Positions 1 to 11,500 of a DNA stretch of 16,141 bases are shown in pieces. Where the stretch lies: assembly GCA_025349905.2 (NCBI GenBank), contig MU624836.1, positions 5,093-21,233 of the forward strand, read 5' to 3'. The notes beneath the pieces are model-generated. The model searched no databases, had not been told where the DNA came from, and saw nothing but the letters and a program-made list of their open reading frames with translations. Made by a program: the position numbers and the translations under genes. This DNA comes from Blastocladiella britannica. Lineage: Eukaryota; Blastocladiomycota; Blastocladiomycetes; Blastocladiales; Blastocladiaceae. How positions within the stretch are numbered: position 1 is the first letter of the stretch; each line of letters starts with the position of its first letter.

Positions 1-26
1 AAAAAAAAAAAAAAAGTATAGCATAC
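1..26 (-). other. 5' part of the second dynein light chain intron
   Basis: On the minus strand the exon ending in ACCAAG is followed by a GTATGC donor at 26-21 and then by a run of 15 T (15 A on the plus strand at 1-15) up to the window edge. The intron continues out of the window, so its acceptor cannot be seen. Confidence 0.8.
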
Positions 27-316
27 CTTGGTCTCGTGCGTGACATAGGACCCAAAGTTGCGGCCCACCACGCAGTGCCAGGTCGGGTTGTACTTCTTGT
101 CAAACTCGCGCTTGATGAAAGCGGCAACGTCCTTTTCAATGTTGTACTTCTCCATCGCCTGGGTCGCGCAGTCCACAGCGTCTTGCTCTACATACATTTA
201 TAATGGTGTGATCAGCGATCGAGTCAAAATATGATATAAAGGGAGGGAGGGGGGCTTAACGTACGCATTTCCTCCGACATGTCGGCGTTCTTAATGATAG
301 CCTTGCGCTCAGACAT
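27..316 (-). CDS. DYNLL: Dynein light chain LC8 type (partial, 3' exon outside window)
   Basis: This encodes the first 71 residues of an LC8 dynein light chain, a small dimeric hub that binds dynein intermediate chain and many other partners through short linear motifs. The ATG at 316 opens with [17 protein letters not shown], the family N-terminus. Exon 1 is 316-265. A 77-nt intron (264-188, donor GTACGT, acceptor TAG, phase 1) follows. Exon 2 is 187-27 and ends with [11 protein letters not shown] at a GTATGC donor. The groove residues usual for LC8 are present (K36, Y65, T67, H68), as is the YNPTWHC core. LC8 proteins are normally about 89 residues, so the last 18 or so must lie in an exon to the left of the window. 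Family identity is very secure from near-identity to the animal protein. Whether it serves cytoplasmic dynein, axonemal dynein or both cannot be told. Confidence 0.95.
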
Positions 317-1052
317 GATGGCGGGTAGTTGGCAGCGTTCGGTTTTTTTCTTTTACGGTTGGTTTGTACGGCGGTGCCGGTGTGGAAAAATTCTGATGAG
401 CGGTGGCGAATTAATTGATATTCGAAAAATCAGCAGACAGAGAGAAAGAAAAAAAATAGCAGGTGCGTTGAATGCGATCCGTGGCAGTGCCAGATAGCAG
501 CGATCCATAGCGTCAGTTTATTGCATGGCGACCATGTATGCGATCGAGCCGGGCGGCAATACCAAGTCAAAAAAAAAAAACATGTACTACGCTTGACTGG
601 CATCCTCAACGAACCCCATCAAAGAAAATGTTCATTATACGCACAAGTGGATTTTCGACGGTCCGGTTTGAAAGAGAGGCGTGGGAAGAAGAACTTTGCA
701 TTTCTGGGATCAGCATTTTCCCTTCTTCCACCTTCACTTCCCACTGGTACTCGGTACTCACTCACGTGGTATCCAAGTGGTATCTTACACAAACGGCGAC
801 GGGTCCTTGTCAGAGACACGTATTCTCCCGCTGAGATTGGACTCGCATGCGAGCAAAATAAGGAAAGGATCAAAAGAGGAACACCCCAATCGACGACAAG
901 GGCCAAAGATCGCTTCGCCCAGTCAGATATCCATCCAGGTCAATGTCCAAATAAAACGCCAAAAATGAATGGATCGTGGACGAGAGGATTGATCGCAACG
1001 ACCAAGCCCATCAACAACAAACTCTCCAAATAACGGCATAAAAAAAACATCA
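317..1052. promoter_or_regulatory. Divergent intergenic region between dynein light chain and prp8
   Basis: These 736 bp separate the starts of two divergent genes and should hold both promoters and 5' leaders. Base composition is clearly lower in GC than the flanking exons, with homopolymer stretches such as the A run near 570-580. A CCAAT pentamer lies at 886-890 on the plus strand, about 160 nt before the prp8 ATG. A perfect 12-bp palindrome, CTCGCATGCGAG, lies at 842-853. Open frames occur on both strands here (for example 521-1033), but they show no family resemblance and no GC-rich third positions, so I do not call them genes. No tRNA-like A or B box pair was seen. A 5' UTR intron for prp8 is possible but not demonstrable. 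Confidence 0.5.
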
Positions 1053-4000
1053 ATGTCATCCAAGCGAATGGCACCACCGCCGGGCTTTGCGGCCCGCGCA
1101 CCCCCACCTGGTTTTCCCGGTGCGATTGCCGCCAACCATAACCATACCTCGGGCAGCACCACGCGCATGTCTGCTGAAAAGGTCGCAGCACGCGCCCGCC
1201 AGTGGACGCAGGCCCGCGCCCAAAAGTACTCCGAGAAGCGTAAAGTCGGCGGCATCTCGCAGCCGGTCAAGGCCGCCATGCCGCCCGAGCACCTGCGCAA
1301 GATCATCAAGGACCACGGCGACATGTCGTCGCGCAAGTTCCGCAACGACAAGCGCGTGTACCTCGGCGCGCTCAAATACATGCCCCACGCGGTGCTCAAG
1401 CTGCTGGAGAACATGCCCATGCCGTGGGAGCAGGTATTATTTCTTGTATAAATGACGTGGGTACCACCAGTATACTGACCATGTTTAAATAAAAAAAAGG
1501 TCCGCGAAGTGCCCGTGCTCTACCACATCACCGGCGCCATCACGTTCGTCAACGAGATTCCGCGCGTGATCGAGCCCGTGTACATTGCCCAGTGGGCGTC
1601 CATGTGGATCACGATGCGCCGCGAGAAACGCGACCGCCGGCACTTCAAGCGCATGCGGTTCCCGCCATTCGACGACGAGGAGCCCCCACTCGACTACACC
1701 GACAACATCCTGGGCGTCGAGCCGCTGGAGGCGATCCAGATGGAGCTCGACGAGGACGAGGACGCGGCGGTGATTGAGTGGTTCTACGACCACAAGCCGC
1801 TGGTCGACACCAGTAAAGTCAACGGCCCGTCGTACCGCAAGTGGAACCTCGACCAGCCCATCATGGCCACGCTGCACCGCATCGCGGGCCAGCTGCTGTC
1901 GGACCTCAACGACCCCAACTACTACTACATGTTTGACCGCGCCGCGTTCTTTACCGCCAAGTCGCTCAACATGTCGATCCCGGGCGGGCCCAAGTTCGAG
2001 CCGCTGTACCGCGACATGCTCGAGACGGGCGACGAGGACTGGAACGAGTTCAACGACATCCACAAGGTGATTATCCGCCACCCGATCCGCACCGAGTACA
2101 AGGTCGCGTTCCCGTACCTGTACAACTCGCGGCCGCGGTCGGTGCACGTTAGCACCTACCACCACCCGGCGTCCGTGTACATCAAGCCGCAGGACCCGGA
2201 CCTCCCGGCGTTCTACTTTGACCCGATCGTGCACCCGATCTCGTCGCGCGGCCTCAAGTCCACGGCCCTGACGGCGCACGAGGACAACGTGTTTGGCCCA
2301 CTGGACCCGGCTGACGAGGACGTGGGCGCCGACGATCTCGACGACGACTTTGTGCTTCCGGCGGACACGACGCCGTTCTTGGCCCAGGAGGACCTGTACA
2401 CGGACACCACCGCGTCCGGGATTGCCCTGTACTGGGCGCCGCACCCGTACAACAAGCGGTCGGGCCGCATGCGTCGCGCACAGGACATCCCACTCGTCAA
2501 GGCGTGGTACCTCGAGCATTGCCCACCCGACCAGCCCGTCAAGGTCCGCGTATCGTACCAGAAGCTGCTCAAGAACTTTGTGCTCAACGACCTGCACCAC
2601 AAGCCGCCCAAGGGCATGCAGCGCAAAGACCTGTTCAAGCAGCTCAACGCCACCAAGTTCTTCCAGACCACCGAGATTGACTGGGTCGAGGCCGGTCTGC
2701 AGGTCGTGCGCCAGGGGTACAACATGCTCAACCTGCTCATCCACCGCAAGAACCTCAACTACCTGCACCTGGACTACAACTTTAACCTGAAGCCCATCAA
2801 GACGCTGACCACCAAAGAGCGCAAGAAGTCGCGATTCGGAAACGCGTTCCACTTGATGCGTGAGATCCTGCGCCTCACCAAGCTCGTGGTCGACGCCCAT
2901 GTTCAGTACCGCCTGGGCAACATTGACGCGTTCCAGCTTGCGGACGGCCTGCAGTACATGTTTGCGCACGTGGGCCAGCTGACTGGCATGTACCGCTACA
3001 AGTACAAGCTGGTATTGGATATTTTTATCTTTTTCATTTTGATGATCATTTTCTAACATTAAAAGTTTATAATCACGATAGATGCGCCAAATCCGCATGA
3101 CTAAGGATCTCAAGCACCTGATCTACTACCGGTTCAACACGGGCCCAGTGGGTAAAGGTCCCGGAGTCGGGTTCTGGGCACCCGGATGGCGCGTGTGGCT
3201 GTTTTTCATGCGCGGCATTGTGCCATTGCTTGAGCGCTGGCTGGGGAACCTGCTTGCCCGCCACTTTGAGGGCCGCCAGACCAAGGGCATGGCCAAGACC
3301 GTGACCAAGCAGCGCGTCGAGTCGCACTTTGACCTGGAGCTGCGCGCCGCGGTCATGCACGACATTCTCGACATGATGCCCGTGGGGATTCGCGCCAGCA
3401 AGTCCAAGATCATCCTGCAGCACTTGTCCGAGGCATGGCGCTGCTGGAAGGCCAACATCCCGTGGAAGGTGCCAGGCATGGCGGTACCCGTCGAAAACAT
3501 CATCCTGCGCTACGTCAAGTCCAAGGCCGACTGGTGGACGTCGGTCGCGCACTACAACCGCGAGCGCATCCGCCGCGGCGCCACCGTGGACAAGACGGTG
3601 TGCAAGAAGAACCTGGGTCGCCTCACGCGGCTGTGGCTCAAGGCTGAGCAGGAGCGCCAGCACAACTACCTCAAGGACGGGCCGTACGTGTCGGCCGAGG
3701 AGGGGATCGCCATCTACACCACCACCGTGCACTGGCTCGAGTCGCGCAAGTTCACGCCGATCCCGTTCCCGCCGCTGTCGTACAAGCACGACACCAAGCT
3801 GCTGATTCTGGCGTTGGAGCGGCTCAAGGAGGCGTACTCGGTGAAAGGCCGGCTCAACGCGTCGCAGCGCGAGGAGCTCGGGCTCATTGAGCAGGCGTAC
3901 GACAACCCGCACGAGACGCTCTCGCGCATCAAGCGGCTGCTGCTCACCCAGCGCACGTTCAAGGAGGTGGGAATCGAGTTCATGGACCTCTACTCGCACC

Positions 4001-4647
4001 TGATTCCCGTGTACGACGTCGAGCCCCTCGAGAAGATCACGGACGCGTACTTGGACCAGTACCTGTGGTACGAGGCCGACAAGCGGCACCTGTTCCCAGC
4101 GTGGATCAAGCCTGCCGACACGGAGCCGCCACCGTTCCTGGTGTACAAGTGGTGCCAGGGTGTCAACAACCTCGACGACGTGTGGGACACGACGGCCGGA
4201 CAGTGCAACGTCATGCTCGAGACCGACCTGGTCAAGCTGTACGAAAAGATGGACCTCACGCTGCTCAACCGCCTGTTGCGCCTGATTGTGGACCACAACC
4301 TGGCTGACTACATGACCGCCAAAAACAACGTGGTGCTCTCGTACAAGGACATGAGTCACGTTAACACGTACGGTCTGATCCGCGGCCTGCAGTTTGCGTC
4401 GTTCCTGGTGCAGTACTACGGTCTGGTGATTGACTTGCTGGTTCTGGGCCTGCACCGCGCGTCCGAGATGGCGGGCCCACCGCAGCTGCCCAACGATTTC
4501 ATGCAGTTCCGCGACCGCGAGACCGAGACGCGGCACCCGATCCGTATGTACGCGCGCTACGTGGACAAGCTGTACGTGTTTTACCGGTTCACGGCCGACG
4601 AGTCCAAGGACCTGGTGCAGCGGTACCTGACCGAGAACCCGGACCCC

Positions 4648-4679
<32 letters not shown>

Positions 4680-7600
4680 GCGGTGCTGGCCGCGCGACTG
4701 CCGCATGCGCCTGATGAAGCACGATGTGAACTTGGGGCGCGCCGTGTTCTGGGACCTCAAGAACCGGCTGCCGCGGTCGGTCACCACCGTCGAGTGGGAG
4801 ACGTCGTTTGCGTCCGTGTACTCGCGCGATAACCCCAACCTGCTGTTTGCCATGTGCGGGTTCGAGGTGCGTATCTTGCCGAAAGTGCGCGCCGCCAATG
4901 AGGAGTTTACGCTGCGCGAGGGCGTCTGGCACCTGGTCAACGACGCCACCAAGGAGCGGACCGCCGAGGCGTTCTTGCGCGTGGACGACGAGTCCATTGG
5001 CAAGTTCAATAACCGCATTCGCCAGATCCTCATGTCGTCCGGGTCGACCACCTTCTCCAAGGTCATCAACAAGTTCAACACGTGCCTGATTGGCCTCATG
5101 ACGTACTACCGCGAGGCGGTGGTGCCCACGCGCGAGCTGCTGGACCTGCTGGTCAAGGCCGAGAACAAGATCCAGACGCGGGTCAAGATTGGCCTCAATT
5201 CCAAGATGCCGTCGCGTTTCCCCCCCGTTGTGGTATGTTATTTCCTCCAATATTTTTTTACTGTGCAAATCCATCGCTGACCAACTAAACGTATAATGTC
5301 CAGTTTTATACCCCCAAGGAACTCGGCGGTCTTGGCATGCTCTCCATGGGCCACGTGCTCATCCCGCAGTCGGACCTGCGCTGGAGCAAGCAAACGGACA
5401 CTGGGATCACGCACTTCCGGTCGGGCATGTCGCATGAGGCGGACCAGGCGATCCCGAACTTGTTCCGGTACATTTTGCCGTGGGAGTCCGAGTTTACCGA
5501 CTCGCAGCGTGTGTGGGCCGAGTATGCGCTCAAGCGGCAGGAGGCGCAGGCGCAGAACCGGCGACTGACGCTGGACGATCTCGAGGACTGCTGGGACCGC
5601 GGGATTCCGCGGGTGTCGACGCTCTTCCAGCGCGACCGCCACACGCTGGCGTACGACAAGGGCTGGCGCGTGCGCACCGCGTTCAAAGAGTTCCAGATCC
5701 TCAAGGTCAACCCGTTCTGGTGGACATCGCAGCGGCACGACGGGAAACTGTGGAACCTCAACAACTACCGCACTGACGTGATCCAGGCGCTCGGCGGCGT
5801 CGAGGGGATCTTGGAGCACACGCTGTTCAAGGGCACGTACTTCCCGACCTGGGAGGGCCTGTTCTGGGAGCGCGCGTCCGGGTTCGAGGAGTCCATGAAG
5901 TTCAAGAAGCTCACCAACGCGCAACGGTCCGGTCTCAACCAAATCCCCAACCGTCGGTTCACGCTGTGGTGGTCGCCGACAATCAACCGCGCCAACGTGT
6001 ACGTCGGGTTCCAAGTGCAGCTCGATCTCACGGGCATCTTCATGCACGGCAAGATCCCGACCCTCAAGATCTCGCTGATCCAGATCTTCCGCGCGCACTT
6101 GTGGCAAAAGATCCACGAGTCGGTGACCATGGACTTGTGCCAGGTGTTTGACCAGGAGCTGGACGTGCTCGAGGTCGAGACGGTGCAGAAGGAGACGATT
6201 CACCCGCGCAAGTCGTACAAGATGAACTCGTCGTGCGCCGACATTTTGCTTTTCGCGGCCTACAAGTGGAACGTGTCCAAGCCGTCGCTGCTCTCGGACA
6301 CCAAGGACGCGTTTGACGCCGGCAACACCCAAAAGTACTGGCTCGACATTCAGCTGCGGTGGGGCGACTTTGACTCGCACGACATTGAGCGGTACACGCG
6401 CGCAAAGTACCTCGACTACACCACCGACAACATGTCGCTGTACCCGTCGCCGACGGGTCTGATGATTGGCCTCGACCTCGCGTACAACCTGCACTCGGCC
6501 TATGGGAACTGGTTCCCGGGCATGAAGCCGTTGATTCAGCAGGCTATGGCCAAGATCATGAAGGCCAACCCGGCGCTGTACGTGCTGCGCGAGCGTATTC
6601 GTAAGGGACTGCAGCTGTACTCGTCCGAGCCCACCGAGCCGTACCTCAACTCGCAAAACTACTCGGAGCTGTTCTCCAACCAGATCATTTGGTTTGTCGA
6701 TGATACGAACGTATACCGTGTCACGATCCACAAGACGTTCGAGGGCAATTTGACGGTTCGTACTCTTTTCTTTTTTGATTTGATTGACTTGACTTACTCA
6801 TATGATACATTTAAACAGACAAAACCAATTAACGGCGCAATCTTCATCTTCAACCCGCGCACGGGACAGCTGTACCTCAAGATCATCCACACGTCGGTGT
6901 GGGCGGGGCAGAAGCGTCTCGGCCAGCTCGCCAAGTGGAAGACGGCGGAAGAAGTGGCGGCGCTAATTCGGTCCCTGCCGGTCGAGGAGCAGCCCAAGCA
7001 GATCATTGTGACGCGCAAGGGCATGCTGGACCCGCTCGAGGTGCACCTGCTCGACTTCCCCAACATTTTGATTCGTGGTTCCGAAATGCAGCTGCCTTTC
7101 CAGGCGGCGCTCAAGCTCGAGAAGCTCGGCGACCTGATCTTGACGGCCACGCAGCCGCGGCTGTGCCTGTTCAACTTGTTTGACGACTGGTTGCGCACCA
7201 TCTCGTCGTACACGGCGTTCTCACGACTGGTGCTCATCATGCGCGCGCTGCACGTCAACACCGACAAGGCCAAGGTGATCTTGCGGCCCGACAAGACGGT
7301 GGTCACGGAACCGCACCACATTTGGCCCACGCTCTCGGACGCGGACTGGATCAAGGTCGAAGTGGCGCTCAAGGACCTGATCTTGGGCGACTACGGGAAA
7401 AAGAACAACGTCAACGTGGCGTCACTCACGCAGTCCGAGATCCGTGACATTATCCTGGGCATGGAGATTGCGGCTCCCTCGCTACAGCGGCGCGAGATGG
7501 CCGAGATTGAAAAGAACGCGCAGAACACGTCGCAGCACACCGCCAAAGTGATCGAGTCCACCAACATCCACGGCGACAAGACGATTTCGGTGGTCATGAC

Positions 7601-8450
7601 CGATTTCGAGTCGGCGGCGTTCGCATCCAAGACCGACTGGCGCGTGCGCGCCGTGTCGTCGACCAACTTGTCGCTGCGCACACAGCACATTTACGTCGAC
7701 TCGGACGATATCAAGGACTCGGGGTACACATACGTGCTGCCCAAGAACTTGCTGAAGCGGTTCATCACCATTGCCGACTTGCGCGTGCAGGTCATGGGGT
7801 ACATGTTTGGCATTTCGCCGCCCGATAACCCGTACGTTAAGGAGATTCGCGCCATTGTGCTGGTCCCGCAACTCGGGTCCCCACAGACCGTGAAAGTGCC
7901 CAAGCTGTTCCCGGAACACCCGTACTTGCAGGACCTGGAGCCTCTCGGGTGGATCCACACGCAGCCGGCGGAACTCAAGCACATGGCGCCGCTGGACGCG
8001 ATCCAGCACGCCAACTTTATGCTCGACCACAAGTGGGACGGCGACAAGGCCATCGACATTGCCTGCGCATTCACGCCCGGCTCGTGCTCGCTGTCGGCGT
8101 ACAAGCTGACGCCCGCTGGGTACGAGTGGGCGCGCAAGCAGTCGCCCGAGTCGGTTTCGGCCCGGAACGTTCAGGGATACACGTCGGCGCACTACGAGCG
8201 CGTACAGATGCTTTTGTCGGACCGGTTCCTCGGGTTCTTTATGGTGCCGGAGGACAAGTCGTGGAACTACAATTTCATTGGCACCGCCATGCGCGACGAC
8301 ATGGCGTACGACTTGGTCCTCGACGTGCCCAAGGAGTTTTACCACGAGACCCACCGCCCAACCCATTTCCTCAACTTTAGTCAGCAGGAGGACGCGCTTC
8401 CGACCGCCGCGGGCGACGGCGGCGTGGACCGCGACGACGCCTTTTCGTGA
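1053..8450 (+). CDS. PRP8: Pre-mRNA-splicing factor Prp8 (five exons)
   Basis: Prp8 is the large U5 snRNP protein that cradles the spliceosome catalytic RNA. The sequence aligns end to end with known Prp8. Exons are 1053-1433, 1500-3011, 3082-5232, 5304-6755 and 6819-8450, giving 2375 residues against 2335 in human. Introns are 66, 70, 71 and 63 nt. Estimated domains are PRO8NT about 65-215, PROCN about 420-825, an RRM-like domain about 1000-1095, U5- and U6-snRNA-binding regions about 1215-1620, an RNase H-like domain IV from about 1833 and a Jab1/MPN-like domain from about 2105. Landmarks include [39 protein letters not shown] and [13 protein letters not shown]. The N-terminal 60 residues are Pro/Ala-rich and variable. 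An acidic insert at about 374-426 is longer than in human. The last 20 residues are diverged. No intein interrupts the exons. Confidence 0.98.
6756..6818 (+). other. prp8 intron 4, stop-free and a multiple of three
   Basis: The conserved protein reads FEGNLT then [11 protein letters not shown], and the 63 nt between the two halves have no counterpart in Prp8 proteins. The donor is GTTCGT (T rather than A at +3), the acceptor is CAG at 6816-6818, and a branch-like CTTAC lies at 6793-6797. The intron is 21 codons long with no in-frame stop, so retention would insert 21 mostly hydrophobic residues at the start of the RNase H-like domain. It is low in GC, unlike the exons. Confidence 0.85.
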
Positions 8451-8505
8451 TTTCCTTGGGTTCTTATACATAATACAATATTGATTCTTTGACGTTTTTT
8501 TTTTT
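8451..8505. terminator. Shared 3' intergenic segment of convergent prp8 and Afi1-like gene
   Basis: Only 55 bp lie between the prp8 stop (8448-8450) and the stop of the minus-strand gene (8508-8506). The segment is AT-rich and ends in a run of T at 8495-8507. No AATAAA is present on the plus strand. Degenerate AT-rich words such as TAATACAATATT at 8471-8482 are the only candidates for prp8 3'-end formation. The prp8 transcript may therefore run into the antisense strand of the neighbouring gene. Confidence 0.45.
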
Positions 8506-8510
8506 TTATT
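8505..8510 (-). terminator. AATAAA poly(A) signal overlapping the Afi1-like stop codon
   Basis: On the minus strand the last codon CAA and the stop TAA run into an A tract, forming a canonical AATAAA that contains the stop codon itself. A cleavage site 10-30 nt downstream would fall in the 55-bp gap or in the last prp8 codons. The function is inferred from the motif alone. Confidence 0.45.
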
Positions 8511-11500
8511 GTTTGAGGTGGTCTGGTTGAGTCAAACCTTCCATCTTGGCCATGGCCAGTCCTGCTTGAAGGAACGGGTTGAGCTCTTGGACAAAGAGTG
8601 TGCCAAGCGGGTGTTGCTCGATCCGCGTAAACAAATTGAGGGCCGAGACGCGCGCTTGTTCCTCGCCGTTAAACAGACCCAGAGTGAGCGGTTCCAGCCC
8701 GCCCTTGGAGATTGGAAAGCATGCGAGGAGCTATGGTTTGTACAATTCATTAGTTTTTGTAAAGTGAGAACGAAAAAGCAAAGTACCTGATGCATATTCT
8801 CGTCGCTCTCGTCCACCAGCACGATCAATTTCTCGTACACGCTAGCGAGCTGCTTGCCCGACGTCCACTTGGCATTGGATGCAGTCATCTCATCGACCTG
8901 CTCGCGCACGGCCCTCTCGGGTTGCCGCTGATACGCTTCGGTAATCGCAATAAACCACGGCTTGGCGCTCCAATCAAGAAAGAGTGGCCGCAGCGCATCC
9001 ACGTCCACCGCCGGGTCGCGATTGCTTTCGGTATTCCTTTTTTGCGTTGCGGCCACTAGCTCGGACATGTACCGCGCGAATATCATGCGGATCGCCGACT
9101 CGGTCCAGTTCCCGGCCGCCGCGGCTACCAGCTGGTTCTGGAGCCACACGTGCATCAGCACGCACCGTTTCGCTGCTCGCCTGGACTCTTCCACTTGTCG
9201 TTGGATATTGGCGCTGATGGAATTGGCTTTTGCGTCGGCGTCGACCTTTGGTGCGCCGAAATCGGTCTTTGTGCCCGAATCGGTCGGCGCGGCGGACATT
9301 GGCGACGGTGCTGCTGGCGAATTCATACCGCCGCCCACTTGCAATGTCAGCTCCGAAATCGTGATGATGGTGGACGAGGAAGCGGGCGGGGTGTACCCGC
9401 TCCCGCCACCAATGGGCGTCGATGTCGTTGCCGCGGGACTGCTGTGTCGCTGCGATGGGCTCCCTCGGCCGCGGCCGGTACGAACATGCAACTCGGGCGT
9501 GGATGTGGCGACGACGCCGAATGAGGACGACGAGGATACCGGCCGGGGCGCCGGGTACGAGTTGCCCGGTCCTCCTCTTCCTGCCGACATTGTTGGCATT
9601 GGCGGCGGCGGCACATCCAGCATTGGGCTGGAAACAAAATCGGGGCCACTGGCCCTGGCAGCTGGCGACTGCGGGTGGGGAGAAGCGCTGACGTCGTCAT
9701 CGCCACCCATGCCTCCAGATGCGGATTTCCGTCGGATTCGGAAAATATCGAGCACGCTGTTGGAGCGAGAGGACGGTTTCCGGCCAAGCTCGGTCCCCGA
9801 GCCGCCGACGGAAAGCATTTGCTCCGACGCCGCCATTGACCGGCCGCTCCTCGATCCAACGGCAAGAGGTGCCGGCTGTGGCGGCGGTAGCCTCACTGGT
9901 GGTGACGATGCGCCGGTAACCTGGTCGCTCGAAGAGCTTGGGGAATCTGTTGATCGAGCGAGCGCCATCTCTGCCACCACCGACGCAAACGTAGGACCCC
10001 CGATCGGCGTATGTGGGAGTGAGGGTTCAAGAGCAGGCCGCGTCCGGTCCGTGGTGGACGCCGGTGACCGTGCCGCCGATGACGATGGCGACATGGGCGC
10101 CGAGAAGCTGCGTGGGAACTCGGTTTCCGCCGCAGAGGTTGCCGCCGCCGTCGTGCTAATCGAAGGGGTTCGAGGCGAAACAGTGGTGGTGGAGTAAGAG
10201 GGCGACGACACGTTCAACACATCGGCCGAGGCCGAAACGGGGCCGCGGGTGTGAGTAGGGGTGGCGCCTGTGGATGTGGCGGTGTGGCCGTGGCCGATTT
10301 CCTTGTGCACCATCTGGCTGCTGCCCATGGATGCCGTAAGGGCCTCGTTTGATGGCATCGGGTGCGAACGGCGCTTGCTTGCATCAATGTGCGATTGCGA
10401 GCCGGCGCTGGAACTGCCGCTGCGCATGCGGTTGGCAACATGGGCGATGCGTCGGCCAAGGGACGGCGATGCTGGGGACGGAATGCGCGCCGGGTTCAAT
10501 TTGAGTCGGCGGGTATCCAGGTTGATGCACTATCATTATTATTTAGTTAGTTGGCTCGCTGTCGCGTATCACAAAAGGCGTCGTTACCATGTCCCAATAG
10601 CGCCAGCTATCCTCGAAAATCGGATTGGTCATGCCGAAAATGACTCCATCGCTGTGATTCCATACTCAATTCCCGTGTCAGAGGATACAAAACAACTCAA
10701 AAATATATAAAATCGTACATGTCGGTAGCCTCGTCCGAGGTAAATAAGTTGACAAACGGCCGTGTGCGATCCAAGAGATTGCTCGGCAGAGTGCCGGCAC
10801 CTTCGGCCATGGAGCAAATGGCGAGGATCGTGAGCACCACTTTGGACGCAGGGCACGCGCGGCCCACCACCATGATGCGGAATCCAGCCAGCACCGCGTG
10901 CAGCAAGACGAGGATCGGTGGAGTCGCCTCCTTCCACGGCCACAGCGCCTGCATTTGCGAGATGGCGTGTGGAGGTACATCGAACCGGAGAGGGGGGTCG
11001 TTGCCCTTCCCGTAAACCAAATGCAGGAGCTCGCGGAGTGGCGGCGACGGGGACGAGGCAAAACGTACGGCATCGGCGCGCGGATCGAGCACGTCGATTG
11101 GGATATTGACCGACGCATCGGACGCGGGTAGCCTCGGATCCACCTTGGTGTTGACATCGAGCTTCATGTTTAACGCAGCTTCATATTCTGTGCCCATGAG
11201 ATGCTTCAGCACCGAGTCTCGGTCCAAGTTCCCACGCAGCAGCGACACCGTTGCCGGCGACCAAATTCTTGCTCTGGAGAAATCCAGGCCATTCAACTTG
11301 TGATACAGGTCCCCCACAAAGTTGGGTGTTGGGGACATCAAATACTCATTGATGAACAAGTTGAGCAGCTTGCCAAAGACCATGATCGTCGGGTGCGATG
11401 ACAGCAATGCTAGCGCGGCCATTTTGAATCCGCGTTTCGACTGCGGATCGCTGCGCCCGGCTACAATACTGTACGCGTACCATCGCGCTGGAGGTGTCCC

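Noticed and set aside
279..497. Small plus-strand open frame of 72 codons overlapping the start of the dynein light chain gene.
   Set aside because: It overlaps the light chain first exon in antisense and lies in its promoter. Nothing in the translation looks like a protein family.
521..1033. Plus-strand open frame of 170 codons just upstream of prp8, with an overlapping minus-strand frame at 906-619.
   Set aside because: Third positions are not GC-rich as in the real exons, both strands are open, there is no recognisable domain, and a promoter and leader must fit here.
317..1052. A tRNA or small nuclear RNA gene in the largest intergenic region.
   Set aside because: I found no paired A and B box, no cloverleaf with a GTTCRA loop and no recognisable snRNA sequence on either strand.
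1053..8450. A Prp8 intein, common in fungal prp8 genes.
   Set aside because: The joined exons give 2375 residues and align continuously with Prp8. No insertion of intein size or with intein-like junctions is present.
1485..8471. Long minus-strand open frames opposite prp8 exons (3113-1485, 5274-3073, 6731-5238, 8471-7482).
   Set aside because: They mirror the prp8 exons in codon register and are rich in Val, Leu, Arg and His, as expected from reading GC-biased codons backwards. They match no family I recognise.
8962..10197. Plus-strand open frame of 411 codons antisense to the Afi1-like gene.
   Set aside because: It is the shadow of the low-complexity Ser/Pro-rich coding region. The minus-strand frame joins to clear DENN exons on both sides.
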